DNA of 64,000 bases from Phytophthora quininea. Its lineage: Eukaryota; Oomycota; Peronosporomycetes; Peronosporales; Peronosporaceae. The position numbers and the translations under genes were made by a program. Shown one piece after another: positions 33,110 to 44,079 of this stretch. Positions within the stretch are counted from its first letter, which is position 1. The number at the start of each line of letters is the position of its first letter. Under the pieces are notes generated by a model, which searched no databases, was not told the origin of the DNA, and was given only the letters and a program-made list of their open reading frames with translations. The stretch spans positions 1 through 64,000 of the forward strand of contig JAAVTG010000871.1 in the NCBI GenBank assembly GCA_011947345.1, given 5' to 3'.

Positions 33110-33643
33110 CTATGCTTCTGTGGCGTTGAGCGAGTTGTCTTCTACAGCTTCGTCGTCGATGAAGGCTTTGCGGACAAGCAGGCGGCGCTCCTTCTCGAAG
33201 GCCGCGACGACGGTGGGATTCACGTGGCATCGAGGCTCCCAAGTCGGCTCCCAGTCCACAAGGTAGTACGTGGTGCGGTTCTCACGCTTCCAGTTGACCA
33301 GCTTGCGCACGTAGTGCTGGGGCTCATCTTGTGGAGCGTCGACCGCGCCTTCGTCGTCTGCAGCCTCCGCGTCAACGCCAGCGTCTTCGGGAGGGACAAG
33401 CCACTCGTGCACATCGTCCAGCGTGGGGCGGTGCTTCTTCCGATCGGCAAGAGCAGCGAAGATCACCTCGAGAGCTTCGGGGAGGAGACTTGCAGAGGCG
33501 ACAGTCGTGTTCAAGGTAAGTCGAAGGTGGCGAATAACTTCATCCCTGACACGTATCTTGAACGTCTTTCCAACAGCGATACAGAGACCCTTGAACTCCT
33601 GCCTTGAGCTGACTGCTTTCTTCGAGGGCTTGGGTGAAGACAT
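33110..33643 (-). CDS. Small chromodomain-like protein, Crypton B
   Basis: 177 residues from ATG 33643 (MSSPKPSKK). Basic N-terminal half, acidic middle (AADDEGAVDAPQDE), then the chromodomain-like block HYVRKLVNWKREN, TTYYLVDWEPTWEP, and helix AAFEKERR. Compared with copy A it has about ten changes, among them VGW to VDW and APR to EPR in the chromodomain. It is identical to copy C by eye. The frame is fully open. Confidence 0.72.
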   Translation of the reverse strand: MSSPKPSKKAVSSRQEFKGLCIAVGKTFKIRVRDEVIRHLRLTLNTTVASASLLPEALEVIFAALADRKKHRPTLDDVHEWLVPPEDAGVDAEAADDEGAVDAPQDEPQHYVRKLVNWKRENRTTYYLVDWEPTWEPRCHVNPTVVAAFEKERRLLVRKAFIDDEAVEDNSLNATEA

Positions 33644-33751
33644 GGCTGCGTGTTGCGGGTGTAAGATGCAGAATGAGCTTTCAATTTCGGAGGGACAAAC
33701 GGCTGCAAGAACGACTAGCCACGAAGGTGCGATAATGAAATTAAGCTGCAA

Positions 33752-35783
33752 TCAATAACTCGATGATGTTTTGCGTGTGTCCCGGTGAAGGATCCATGAT
33801 GTGACCTCCTCGTTGTAGATGATTGAAGCGAGCGACGTGTTCATTGAGCAAACCAGACTTGTGGAGCCCCGCAGGTACTTCAACACATTGTTGCCACCGC
33901 GCGCTTTGATCCCATGACCACGAAGAAATTCCAGCACCGCGACTTCGGCAGCAGCCCCGACCTCAAGGACATCGTCTCGATAGCGTGGCGAGCTTTCAAC
34001 AAGCGTGAAGCCGTCGGTCAGGAAAATTTTCATGAAGCCAACAAGCCACTTCGCGTTGGACCGAGTGTGCTTTGTAGCGCCGTCGGTCGAGCTCCACATT
34101 CGCGGCTCTTGAGCGTACCACGCAAACCAGGTGTCTTTGAGGCTCGAAGCTGGAGAGGTACGTCGTCGCTTGGATGGCTGTTTGTCGCTACTTGTATCCT
34201 CACTTGTTTCCTGCAGTGTTGGTGTCCGTGCGTGTTTGTTGCAGAGCTTAGTCTCCATTACTGTCAAGCGAGCGTCGAGTGTCTTGTTCACTTGAATTAA
34301 TTGTTCAATCAAGGCGGTTTGATGGAGAAACACGGGGTGCTTGGTAACATCGGTCGATGTTTCTTGTGGGGCCCCGGTATGTTGTTCCTCGGTGGGTTTT
34401 GGATCACAGGTCAGGTGAGACGACCAAGCCAGCAAGTCATTGACACAGAAGCCTTTCTCGACAGCACAAGCCTCCAGACGCTGGATCGCAGGGCCATCAA
34501 CCGAAAGAGCCTTCAACGCTGGGTAGTGGCGGAGTAGGTACGCCATGAGAGTCTCGAGCACTGGTGCGTTGACGTTATACTGTGCGGTGTCAAGCCCAGA
34601 CGAAGCGACGAATAGCGCTGATGCAACGGAGGCAATTTTCTGGTGCGTGTCCGAGTCGAAGGCGTCGAGCGACAACAGCGGGACTTCTGCGCTGGGCTTG
34701 CGGTTGCTCAAGACGCGAGCAATCTTGTGGTCTTCTGCTGGAGTGTTGAAAACATACGCGAAGGCCTTGTTCGTCGCTGTCATATTCCACGCGCCTCGGT
34801 CGAAAATCCATTGCACGCACATTCCGGCCCCGTTGGCATGCTGAGCTCCTCCACGACGGAAGGAGTGCGACGTCAAGCGTTCCGTGACACCGGCCTTCTG
34901 TGCGATTCTCCCCAAGACTCTGTTGACGTAGCTATGGATTCCGGGGGCGTCGTCGGTAAACTTCTCCCCATCTGCAGCGTCTTCGGAGGTTTGAAGTGAA
35001 GCAACGTCTTCGGGGTGGTCGATCAAGTCGATGAGAGGCGCAGTTGGAGTCAGAGTGGCTTGCACGTTCGCGTGCTGATCAGGAAGCTGGCTCAAGAGCG
35101 AAGCTGTCGGTGCAGACTGTGTCGCGAGGGCAAGGGCGATGGCGAGCAGCGGGCACGTGATGAAGTCGTCATCGGGGAAGAGTGAGAGCCCTTGCTCTTC
35201 CGAAGTCTTGATGCGGATGAAGCGGACGAAGAAAATATTCCCGGCGCCGATGGAGAGATTCACCTTGCGAAGCAGCGTGAGGTCAGACGCTCGTCCGAAC
35301 AGGAACCACAGCAAGCACAGCAGCGCGGCGTCTTGGTAGTCAGAAGCCGTGGAAGCAGTTGAATACAGGTGCATGACCATCATCTTGGGCGACTTCTTGG
35401 TACACGCTGGGGCCTTGTTGACGAAGGTCCCAGACTCTCTCTTCATGCAGTAGCGCTCCAGCACTTGGCTCTTCTTGAGCAGCGCCTTGTCTGTAGCTTG
35501 GCGAACCTGGGGAACTGGTCCAGCAGCCAGTTCTTGGCCTGTCGGTAGTACTGCATGACCGAGTGCCTGGCCAAGAGCTGACCCTTGCGACCCTCCTTGA
35601 AGGCCAGGTACATGCCGATCTTATTCATCACCGCTTCCAGAACAAGGGGGTATTCTCGCATGCCATGCACGCAGCGAGGTACTCCCAGGTGACACCTTCA
35701 TCAGCTGGGAACTACTTGAACGAGCGCGCTGCGCTCTCGCGTGCGCGTTTCGTGTTAATCGGTGCGAGGTCGCGCAGGCTCAT
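33752..35783 (-). pseudogene. Crypton tyrosine recombinase, copy B (best preserved)
   Basis: Start ATG 35783 (MSLRDLAP). A TAG follows SFK near 35714 and a one-base loss near 35510 (in a C run, DQFP) shifts the N-terminal part. From 35464 a 570-residue frame is open. It shows R58 in LFGRASDL, the hairpin Lys in RIKTSEE, HSFRRGG with His and Arg near residue 208, RGAWN, and the nucleophile Tyr in NKAFAYVF near residue 240. A Lys/Arg/Ser patch (KQPSKRRRTSP) separates the catalytic part from a C-terminal helical domain (WFAWYAQEP, SNAKWLVGFMK, EVAVLEFLRGHG). Comparison with copy D suggests the last 35 residues are out of frame through loss of one G in a G run. The protein would excise and insert the element by tyrosine recombination. 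Confidence 0.85.
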
Positions 35784-36054
35784 CTTGGGTCGGAGAGGTC
35801 GGAGTTTTCGTGTTATTCAGGAAATATGTGAATGAGTTGGCATTTGTATGGACATATCAATAACAGAGCGGGGGCCTCCGACCCGATATGTCGGAGCTGC
35901 GGCTGGACAGCCATTACAAGCGTACCTGCCCTGTGATTGGCCAAAAGGGAGGTGGATATCGATATGATTCGTTAAAACTCGGATGCAACACTCTGATTGG
36001 TCAATAGCTTTGATAGTGAGTTCTAGTACGGTCGGAGATTTAACGATATTCATC

Positions 36055-36507
36055 CATAGCGTAAAACCTCCGACTTCTCCGACCGCCTCCGACATCTCCG
36101 ACCTGCACATAAAAGCGTGAAAAGTCGGGGTGTCACGTTGCTGCTTTAGACAAACGTTGGGGACGGTGAGGGCACTCGCTACGCTCGCGCAAAAAAAAAT
36201 ATGTAAGGCCTTGTGCTTTGCCCTCACGCTTTCGGCTTTGGCGGGGGCCCTCTCCCCTGCCACGCTGTGACGCTGCGGGAACGGGCTTTGCTTGGTTGGC
36301 CCTCTTGGTGCTGATCCCTTCAACGGCAATGACATCCATCCTTTCGCTCCGACCAATCAGCACCTTCTGACAATATTTAGTACTAGGCTTACTATGCATA
36401 TCACGCAAATCTCGATGGATGCAGCTAGTGATATGCTACCACCGGGCCTCATTTGAAGTTTGTATGAAAATTACGATTGGACGGTCGGAGATTTAACGAT
36501 ATTCATC
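36055..36507. repeat. Array unit 7 (453 bp)
   Basis: Same unit as 29617-32333, between Cryptons B and C. It carries CACGCTGTGACGC where units 1-6 have CACGCCGTGACGC, a change shared with unit 8. Confidence 0.92.
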
Positions 36508-37279
36508 CATAGCGTAAAACCTCCGACCGTCGACCTTCTCCGACCCGTACCGGAAAATCGGTACATCGGAGGGAAAAGAGCCGATCAGAAAAGAGTCTAA
36601 AAAGGCAGGTTTGAAACCACATGTAGATTTGAGAATCCTAAGAGAGCCATACAAAGGCGAGTTTACAGGCGGATTCCCAGGCTCTAACACGGCCTGTGGG
36701 CAAAGATAGAGGCAAAAGACTAAACATGCATTTTTAGCGCTGCAGAGCCATGTGCTCTGCAGCCAGCAAATTGACAAATGATGCTCGGCCTCGGAAATCG
36801 GGGGTCACTAAAAGAGTGGGTACGTAAAAGCCTGTTCTTACGGGCAGCGTAAATACGCTGGCTTAGTGGCCACGTGTCCACACAAACTGTGTGGCTGGCA
36901 TTCACTGCCGAGCTGTCATTCGGGATTTTGCCGCTCTCGGGCGCAAGTCCCGACCGCTCATGATGCCCAGTGGGTGGGCCCGAGCTTAAAACACTCGGTG
37001 GCGCTGGTTCGATTCCAGGCATGAGCTACAGTGCGTGTGTGTGTGTGTGCGTGTGTATGTGTGTGTGCGCGCGTTGAGGTTAGCATTGCTGTTCCATTCG
37101 GAGGTTAAGCTCTGTGTTCGATCCCGCATACAAATTCATGTTGTGTGTACTCTGTGACGAGGTTAACTTTGCTGTTCCATCTGGAGGTCAAGCTCAGTGT
37201 TCAACGCAGTGTAGTGTGATGTATCTAGTGTTGTAAAGCATGTAATACACCCTGTATTAACCGTTATGATTGACTCATC

Positions 37280-37813
37280 CTATGCTTCTGTGGCGTTGAG
37301 CGAGTTGTCTTCTACAGCTTCGTCGTCGATGAAGGCTTTGCGGACAAGCAGGCGGCGCTCCTTCTCGAAGGCCGCGACGACGGTGGGATTCACGTGGCAT
37401 CGAGGCTCCCAAGTCGGCTCCCAGTCCACAAGGTAGTACGTGGTGCGGTTCTCACGCTTCCAGTTGACCAGCTTGCGCACGTAGTGCTGGGGCTCATCTT
37501 GTGGAGCGTCGACCGCGCCTTCGTCGTCTGCAGCCTCCGCGTCAACGCCAGCGTCTTCGGGAGGGACAAGCCACTCGTGCACATCGTCCAGCGTGGGGCG
37601 GTGCTTCTTCCGATCGGCAAGAGCAGCGAAGATCACCTCGAGAGCTTCGGGGAGGAGACTTGCAGAGGCGACAGTCGTGTTCAAGGTAAGTCGAAGGTGG
37701 CGAATAACTTCATCCCTGACACGTATCTTGAACGTCTTTCCAACAGCGATACAGAGACCCTTGAACTCCTGCCTTGAGCTGACTGCTTTCTTCGAGGGCT
37801 TGGGTGAAGACAT
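37280..37813 (-). CDS. Small chromodomain-like protein, Crypton C
   Basis: 177 residues from ATG 37813, identical by eye to the copy B protein: basic N-terminus, acidic middle and chromodomain-like block TTYYLVDWEPTW. It stays open although the neighbouring recombinase in this copy has a stop and two frameshifts. Confidence 0.72.
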   Translation of the reverse strand: MSSPKPSKKAVSSRQEFKGLCIAVGKTFKIRVRDEVIRHLRLTLNTTVASASLLPEALEVIFAALADRKKHRPTLDDVHEWLVPPEDAGVDAEAADDEGAVDAPQDEPQHYVRKLVNWKRENRTTYYLVDWEPTWEPRCHVNPTVVAAFEKERRLLVRKAFIDDEAVEDNSLNATEA

Positions 37814-37921
37814 GGCTGCGTGTTGCGGGTGTAAGATGCAGAATGAGCTTTCAATTTCGGAGGGACAAACGGCTGCAAGAACGACTAGCCACGAAGGTGC
37901 GATAATGAAATTAAGCTGCAA

Positions 37922-39953
37922 TCAATAACTCGATGATGTTTTGCGTGTGTCCCGGTGAAGGATCCATGATGTGACCTCCTCGTTGTAGATGATTGAAGCG
38001 AGCGACGTGTTCATTGAGCAAACCAGACTTGTGGAGCCCCGCAGGTACTTCAACACATTGTTGCCACCGCGCGCTTTGATCCCATGACCACGAAGAAATT
38101 CCAGCACCGCGACTTCGGCAGCAGCCCCGACCTCAAGGACATCGTCTCGATAGCGTGGCGAGCTTTCAACAAGCGTGAAGCCGTCGGTCAGGAAAATTTT
38201 CATGAAGCCAACAAGCCACTTCGCGTTGGACCGAGTGTGCTTTGTAGCGCCGTCGGTCGAGCTCCACATTCGCGGCTCTTGAGCGTACCACGCAAACCAG
38301 GTGTCTTTGAGGCTCGAAGCTGGAGAGGTACGTCGTCGCTTGGATGGCTGTTTGTCGCTACTTGTATCCTCACTTGTTTCCTGCAGTGTTGGTGTCCGTG
38401 CGTGTTTGTTGCAGAGCTTAGTCTCCATTACTGTCAAGCGAGCGTCGAGTGTCTTGTTCACTTGAATTAATTGTTCAATCAAGGCGGTTTGATGGAGAAA
38501 CACGGGTGCTTGGTAACATCGGTCGATGTTTCTTGTGGGGCCCCGGTATGTTGTTCCTCGGTGGGTTTTGGATCACAGGTCAGGTGAGACGACCAAGCCA
38601 GCAAGTCATTGACACAGAAGCCTTTCTCGACAGCACAAGCCTCCAGACGCTGGATCGCAGGGCCATCAACCGAAAGAGCCTTCAACGCTGGGTAGTGGCG
38701 GAGTAGGTACGCCATGAGAGTCTCGAGCACTGGTGCGTTGACGTTATACTGTGCGGTGTCAAGCCCAGACGAAGCGACGAATAGCGCTGATGCAACGGAG
38801 GCAATTTTCTGGTGCGTGTCCGAGTCGAAGGCGTCGAGCGACAACAGCGGGACTTCTGCGCTGGGCTTGCGGTTGCTCAAGACGCGAGCAATCTTGTGGT
38901 CTTCTGCTGGAGTGTTGAAAACATACGCGAAGGCCTTGTTCGTCGCTGTCATATTCCACGCGCCTCGGTCGAAGATTCATTGCACGCACATTCCGGCCCC
39001 GTTGGCATGCTGAGCTCCTCCACGACGGAAGGAGTGCGACGTCAAGCGTTCCGTGACACCGGCCTTCTGTGCGATTCTCCCCAAGACTCTGTTGACGTAG
39101 CTATGGATTCCGGGGGCGTCGTCGGTAAACTTCTCCCCATCTGCAGCGTCTTCGGAGGTTTGAAGTGAAGCAACGTCTTCGGGGTGGTCGATCAAGTCGA
39201 TGAGAGGCGCAGTTGGAGTCAGAGTGGCTTGCACGTTCGCGTGCTGATCAGGAAGCTGGCTCAAGAGCGAAGCTGTCGGTGCAGACTGTGTCGCGAGGGC
39301 AAGGGCGATGGCGAGCAGCGGGCACGTGATGAAGTCGTCATCGGGGAAGAGTGAGAGCCCTTGCTCTTCCGAAGTCTTGATGCGGATGAAGCGGACGAAG
39401 AAAATATTCCCGGCGCCGATGGAGAGATTCACCTTGCGAAGCAGCGTGAGGTCAGACGCTCGTCCGAACAGGAACCACAGCAAGCACAGCAGCGCGGCGT
39501 CTTGGTAGTCAGAAGCCGTGGAAGCAGTTGAATACAGGTGCATGACCATCATCTTGAGCGACTTCTTGGTACACGCTGGGGCCTTGTTGACGAAGGTCCC
39601 AGACTCTCTCTTCATACAGTAGCGCTCCAGCGCTTGGCTCTTCTTGAGCAGCGCCTTGTCTGTAGCTTGGCGAACCTGGGGAACTGGTCTAGCAGCCAGT
39701 TCTTGGCCTGTCGGTAGTACTGCATGACCGAGTGCCTGGCCAAGAGCTGACCCTTGCGTCCTTCCTTGAAGGCCAGGTACATGCCAAACTTGTCCACCAC
39801 CGCTTCCAGGACAAGCGGGGCATTCTCGCGCGCCATGCACACGGCGAGATACTCCCAGGTGACACCTTCATCAGCTGGGAACTTCTTGAACGAGCGCGCT
39901 GCGCTCTCGCGTGCGCGTTTCGTGTTAATCGGTGCGAGGTCGCGCAGGCTCAT
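37922..39953 (-). pseudogene. Crypton tyrosine recombinase, copy C (broken)
   Basis: The first part, from ATG 39953 (MSLRDLAPINTKRARE), is open to about 39680 and gives the cleanest N-terminus in the window. A one-base loss in a C run then shifts the frame. 38977-39840 holds the Arg box (LFGRASDL), Lys hairpin and HSFRRGG box, ending at a TGA that replaces the Trp codon of QWIFDRG. The frame resumes (38479-38952) with the Tyr region (NKAFAYVF). Loss of one G near 38503 shifts it again before the C-terminal domain (37922-38503). Not functional as it stands. Confidence 0.83.
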
Positions 39954-40224
39954 CTTGGGTCGGAGAGGTCGGAGTTTTCGTGTTATTCAGGAAATATGTG
40001 AATGAGTTGGCATTTGTATGGACATATCAATAACAGAGCGGGGGCCTCCGACCCGATATGTCGGAGCTGCGGCTGGACAGCCATTACAAGCGTACCTGCC
40101 CTGTGATTGGCCAAAAGGGAGGTGGATATCGATATGATTCGTTAAAACTCGGATGCAACACTCTGATTGGTCAATAGCTTTGATAGTGAGTTCTAGTACG
40201 GTCGGAGATTTAACGATATTCATC

Positions 40225-40676
40225 CATAGCGTAAAACCTCCGACTTCTCCGACCGCCTCCGACATCTCCGACCTGCACATAAAAGCGTGAAAAGTCGGGG
40301 TGTCACGTTGCTGCTTTAGACAAACGTTGGGGACGGTGAGGGCACTCGCTACGCTCGCGCAAAAAAAATATGTAAGGCCTTGTGCTTTGCCCTCACGCTT
40401 TCGGCTTTGGCGGGGGCCCTCTCCCCTGCCACGCTGTGACGCTGCGGGAACGGGCTTTGCTTGGTTGGCCCTCTTGGTGCTGATCCCTTCAACGGCAATG
40501 ACATCCATCCTTTCGCTCCGACCAATCAGCACCTTCTGACAATATTTAGTACTAGGCTTACTATGCATATCACGCAAATCTCGATGGATGCAGCTTGTGA
40601 TATGCTACCACTGGGCCTCATTTGAAGTTTGTATGAAAATTACGATTGGACGGTCGGAGATTTAACGATATTCATC
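40225..40676. repeat. Array unit 8 (452 bp)
   Basis: Last short unit, between Cryptons C and D. Shares the CACGCTGTGACGC variant with unit 7. Confidence 0.92.
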
Positions 40677-42281
40677 CATAGCAAAAATTCTCCGATCGTT
40701 GACCTTCTCCGACGCGTACCGGAAAATCGGTACGTCGGAGGGAAAAGAGCCGATCAGAAAAGAGTCTAAAAAAGCAGATTTGAAACCACATGTAGATTTG
40801 AGAATCCTAAGAGAGATACGCAAAGGTGAGTTTATTGGCAGATTCCCAGGCTCTAACACGGCCTGTGGGCAAAGATAGAGGCAAAAAAGAAAACATACAT
40901 TTTTAGCGCTGCAAAGCACATGGCTCTGCAGCTGGCAAATTGACAAATTATGCTCGGTCTCGGAAATCGGGGGCCACTAAAGAGTGGGTACGTAAAAGCC
41001 TGTTCTTACGGGCAGCATAAATACGCTGGCTTAATGGCCACGTGGCCACCCAAACTGCGCGACTGACATCCACCACCGAGCTACCATTCGGGATTTTGCA
41101 GCTCTCGGGCGCAAGTCCCGACCGCCCATGATGCCCAGTGGATGGATGGGTCCGAGCTTAAACAGTCGGTGGCGGTGGTCCAATTCCAGCCATGAGCAAA
41201 CTATGTGTGCGTCTGTATGGGAGTGGTGTGTGTGTGTTTGCGTGCAAATGTGATGCCGAGTTGTCTCGTAGGTAACTTTGTCTACTGCTGCTGGGGGTTA
41301 ACATTGCTGTTCCGCAAGGAGGTTAAGCTCTGTGTTCCGACTTGGTGAAAAAGGTTCTATGAGATTAGCTCTAGCTTCATTAAGTTTATAATGCATTCGC
41401 GTTTGCAATTTATCTCTGGCCTATCCATCTGTGGCAGCTGACTCAATGATGTTCTGGGTGTACGATGGCGAAGGGTCCATGAGGTTCCATCTGCGCTGAA
41501 GCTGCTGCTGGAAGTGCGTGATGTGGTCGTTCAACGACCCTGACTTGTGAAGCCCACGTAGGTGTTTCAGGACGTTGTGACCACCTCGAGCTTTGATCCC
41601 GTGGCCGCAAAGGAACTCCAGTGTTACCGTTTCCGCAGAAGCCACTTATCTCAGGGACATCATCGCGGTAGCGTGGTGAGCTCTCGTTGAGCTTGAAGCC
41701 ATCGGTCAAGAACAGCTTCATGAAGGCGACAAGCCACTTCGCGTTGGACCGAGTGTGCTTTGTAGCGCCGTCGGTCGAGCTCCACATTCGCGGCTCTTGA
41801 GCGTACCACGCAAACCAGGTGTCTTTGAGGCTCGAAGCTGGAGAGGTACGTCGTCGCTTGGATGGCTGTTTGTCGCTACTTGTATCCTCACTTGTTTCCT
41901 GCAGTGTTGGTGTCCGTGCGTGTTTGTTGCAGAGCTTAGTCTCCATTACTGTCAAGCGAGCGTCGAGTGTCTTGTTCACTTGAATTAATTGTTCAATCAA
42001 GGCGGTTTGATGGAGAAACACGGGGTGCTTGGTAACATCGGTCGATGTTTCTTGTGGGGCCCCGGTATGTTGTTCCTCGGTGGGTTTTGGATCACAGGTC
42101 AGGTGAGACGACCAAGCCAGCAAGTCTTGACAGAGAAGCCTTTCTCGACAGCACAAGCCTCCAGCCACTAGGTCGCACGACCATCAGCTGAAAGAGCCTT
42201 CAACGGTGGGTGGTGACGGGAGCAGGTACGTCATGAGAGTCTCGAGCACTGGTGCGTTGACGTTATACTGTGCAGTGTCAC
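40677..42281 (-). mobile_element. Crypton-type element, copy D (old, truncated)
   Basis: Starts at the same junction (CATAGCAAAAATTCTCC) with hairpin 40707-40740 but is clearly diverged from B and C. It lacks the chromodomain ORF and keeps only the recombinase C-terminal half (41421-42281). The end reads TQNIIESAATDG, and the frame GLHKSGSLNDH appears to be the ancestral C-terminus. A block of about 395 bp (about 41731-42126) is almost identical to B and C while both sides are diverged. It ends abruptly at about 42281 against Helitron sequence. Confidence 0.82.
41421..42281 (-). pseudogene. Recombinase C-terminal remnant, copy D
   Basis: Frames 41443-42168 and 41421-41645 cover the linker (KQPSKRRRTSP), the helical domain (WFAWYAQEP, SNAKWLVAFMKLFL) and the tail. 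All catalytic boxes are missing. A frameshift near 41645 separates the last 74 residues. Confidence 0.78.
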
Positions 42282-43993
42282 CGTTGGCGCATATCCGGAT
42301 CTACGATGTAAATCTGTGCAACCTTCGCTGGAGCTGGTTGGCTCGTGTCGAAGTAGTCGATCGACGGGAGTAGAGAACCGAGATAGTAATCCATGGCACC
42401 TTGAATCCTGTACGTATAGACACCGCGCTGCCCCAGCTTCGATGTATTCTCTCTCATGCGTTGAATGGCGGAGCTGTCACTTCTAGACGCCCCGATGGAC
42501 GTGATAGCAAACACCTGATTGTACGCACGGATGTGTTCTCTGAACTCCTATTCTCGATAAAAGTCGTGGAGGTAATTGGAGCTGATTTCAATCCCGGTAG
42601 TTGCACCTTTCCCGTCAGATAACATGAGAAAGCAGATTCGCCCGGCTATTTCCAGGCCCCGCACGAAGCACACTGTATCTGATCTAGAAGATTGTGCAGA
42701 TTGTCTTCAACATTTTCATAGACACCTTGGACTGCAGAAGCTCTCGTAGTTACAGAGTGTGTGATCGCGTCGAGGGCAATGGTTTCCAACCCGCCTGTTC
42801 TCGTTTTCGGCCCCGCGTCGCTCCGCACGCTGTGCCTCCGTTTGGGCGTCATGCCTCTGTCGACGCCGCAATGTATCACGTTCTAGAGCTGCCTCCCGTT
42901 CGTGGTATCCTTGGAGTATACGTCAAATTCCATGATCGATGCGATTACATTCACGTTCCGCCTCACGCTCGGCTTCTGTCAGGAGCGATCATCGATCTTC
43001 TTGGTTCACACGCCCCTTTTCCTGGCGCCTTGCCCACACCTCTTCAGTTTCGTCATAGCGTCTAGCGTCCTGGTAGAAGCGATCGCACTCACGCTCCTTT
43101 CCTTTTCTTCCTGCGATTGATTACCACGATGACGCTGCTGGTATGTGCTTTCCCGTCCCCGCTCGCGGTCTCTCTCGTCTTGACATCGATTCTCGCGACG
43201 ATTAAGCTGGTACGTTCGATCTTGGTCTCGTTTTCTCTCTCTCTCTCTCTCTGTCTCCTTGTGATTGACCTTCTCGACGGCTGCCACGATAGACGCGATC
43301 ACACTCTCGAGCTTCCTCCCGCGTCTCCTCGGTTCGCTTAGCACGCCGAGCCTCTTGGTACAATCCTTCATGTTCTTGTCTGGTCTGAAAATGGTCTGCT
43401 TTCTTCCTGGCTCGTCGAATCCGCTGCAGCTCTCGATTCCGAGTCTGAGTACGCTCTTTCTGAGATGGGGTCATGCTGGCTCTGCGTTTCCGTGCGTTGT
43501 CGGCTTTCTTCGCACGAATCCTCTCCACTTCGTCTGGGTCAGGAATTACCGCACTTGGTGCTGGAGTCGCCACCGGCACGGGGGCAATTTCTCCCACAGA
43601 CTCAGCGTAACGTCGTTGATGTTCTGCTGGGTTGTCTTCCTCCCAGAGGTCGCAATCGGTTGGCCGAACTCGAACGGTTAAGTTTCGGTTGTGACAACGG
43701 GCGGTTACGGTCAACCGAATGCTGGCGCGGATTATCTTCGGGCAGGTACGGTCGCCCGAGCCAACACAACCTTTCGTTTCCTTGACAGCACAAGCACTGC
43801 ACCGCGCACTTTGCCATGGAGATGTTTCTCGTTCGCCCCTCGCGGGCCACCGGGTCTCTGCGACGTTGACGTCACTGAGACCAGCGTTGTTGAAGATGAA
43901 TTGAGAGTGGAAGATGAATCGGGCGTCGAAGACAAAGTGCAGCGATCTGCCTCTCTTGATAGAAGGTTGACGGCGCTTCAAAACCTGGACCAA
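42282..43993 (-). pseudogene. Helitron N-terminal fragment (Helitron_like_N region)
   Basis: Reading leftward, a 263-residue frame (43202-43993) ends in an Arg/Glu-rich region (RKRRASMTPSQKERTQ, RRARKKADHFQTRQ) typical of Helitron protein N-termini in oomycetes. The basic region continues in other frames (43006-43371). 42646-42879 has IQCASCGAWKW, a Cys pair. 42278-42514 has FAITSIGASRS, then YTYRIQGAMDYYLGSLLP and QIYIVDPD, which are hallmarks of the Helitron_like_N domain before the HUH Rep motif. The Rep and helicase parts are absent, cut at 42281. Several frameshifts. Confidence 0.78.
43234..43252. repeat. (CT)n microsatellite in the Helitron fragment
   Basis: A CT run that reads as Arg-Glu repeats on the minus strand, inside the basic region of the Helitron-like protein. 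Confidence 0.9.
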
Positions 43994-44079
43994 CGCGCTG
44001 CAAAGGCAGCTATCGAGACTGAATTTGTAAAGCTGTAGTAGCTTACATTAACAAGGCCGAATGGCAGTCTATGCTATAG

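Larger units (their letters stand above)
32334..36054 (-). mobile_element. Crypton-type element, copy B
   Basis: 3,721 bp, genes on the minus strand. Left end CATAGCGTAAAACCTCCGACCGT, hairpin at 32364-32397, chromodomain-like ORF, then recombinase ORF. The right end is CGGTCGGAGATTTAACG and ATATTCATC. It lies between array unit 6 and unit 7, with identical junctions on both sides. It is nearly identical to copy C and close to copy A. It has the longest open recombinase frame of the copies, so it is the best representative. Confidence 0.88.
36508..40224 (-). mobile_element. Crypton-type element, copy C
   Basis: 3,717 bp, same orientation, ends and gene order as copy B. B plus unit 7 and C plus unit 8 are repeats of about 4.17 kb. 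By eye differences are few: a shorter GT tract, single-base indels and scattered substitutions. The near identity means either a recent tandem duplication or two recent insertions. Confidence 0.88.

Noticed and set aside
43202..43993. 263-residue minus-strand ORF as a host gene
   Set aside because: Its Arg/Glu-rich end leads into Helitron_like_N motifs in adjacent frames, so it is best read as part of a decayed Helitron protein.
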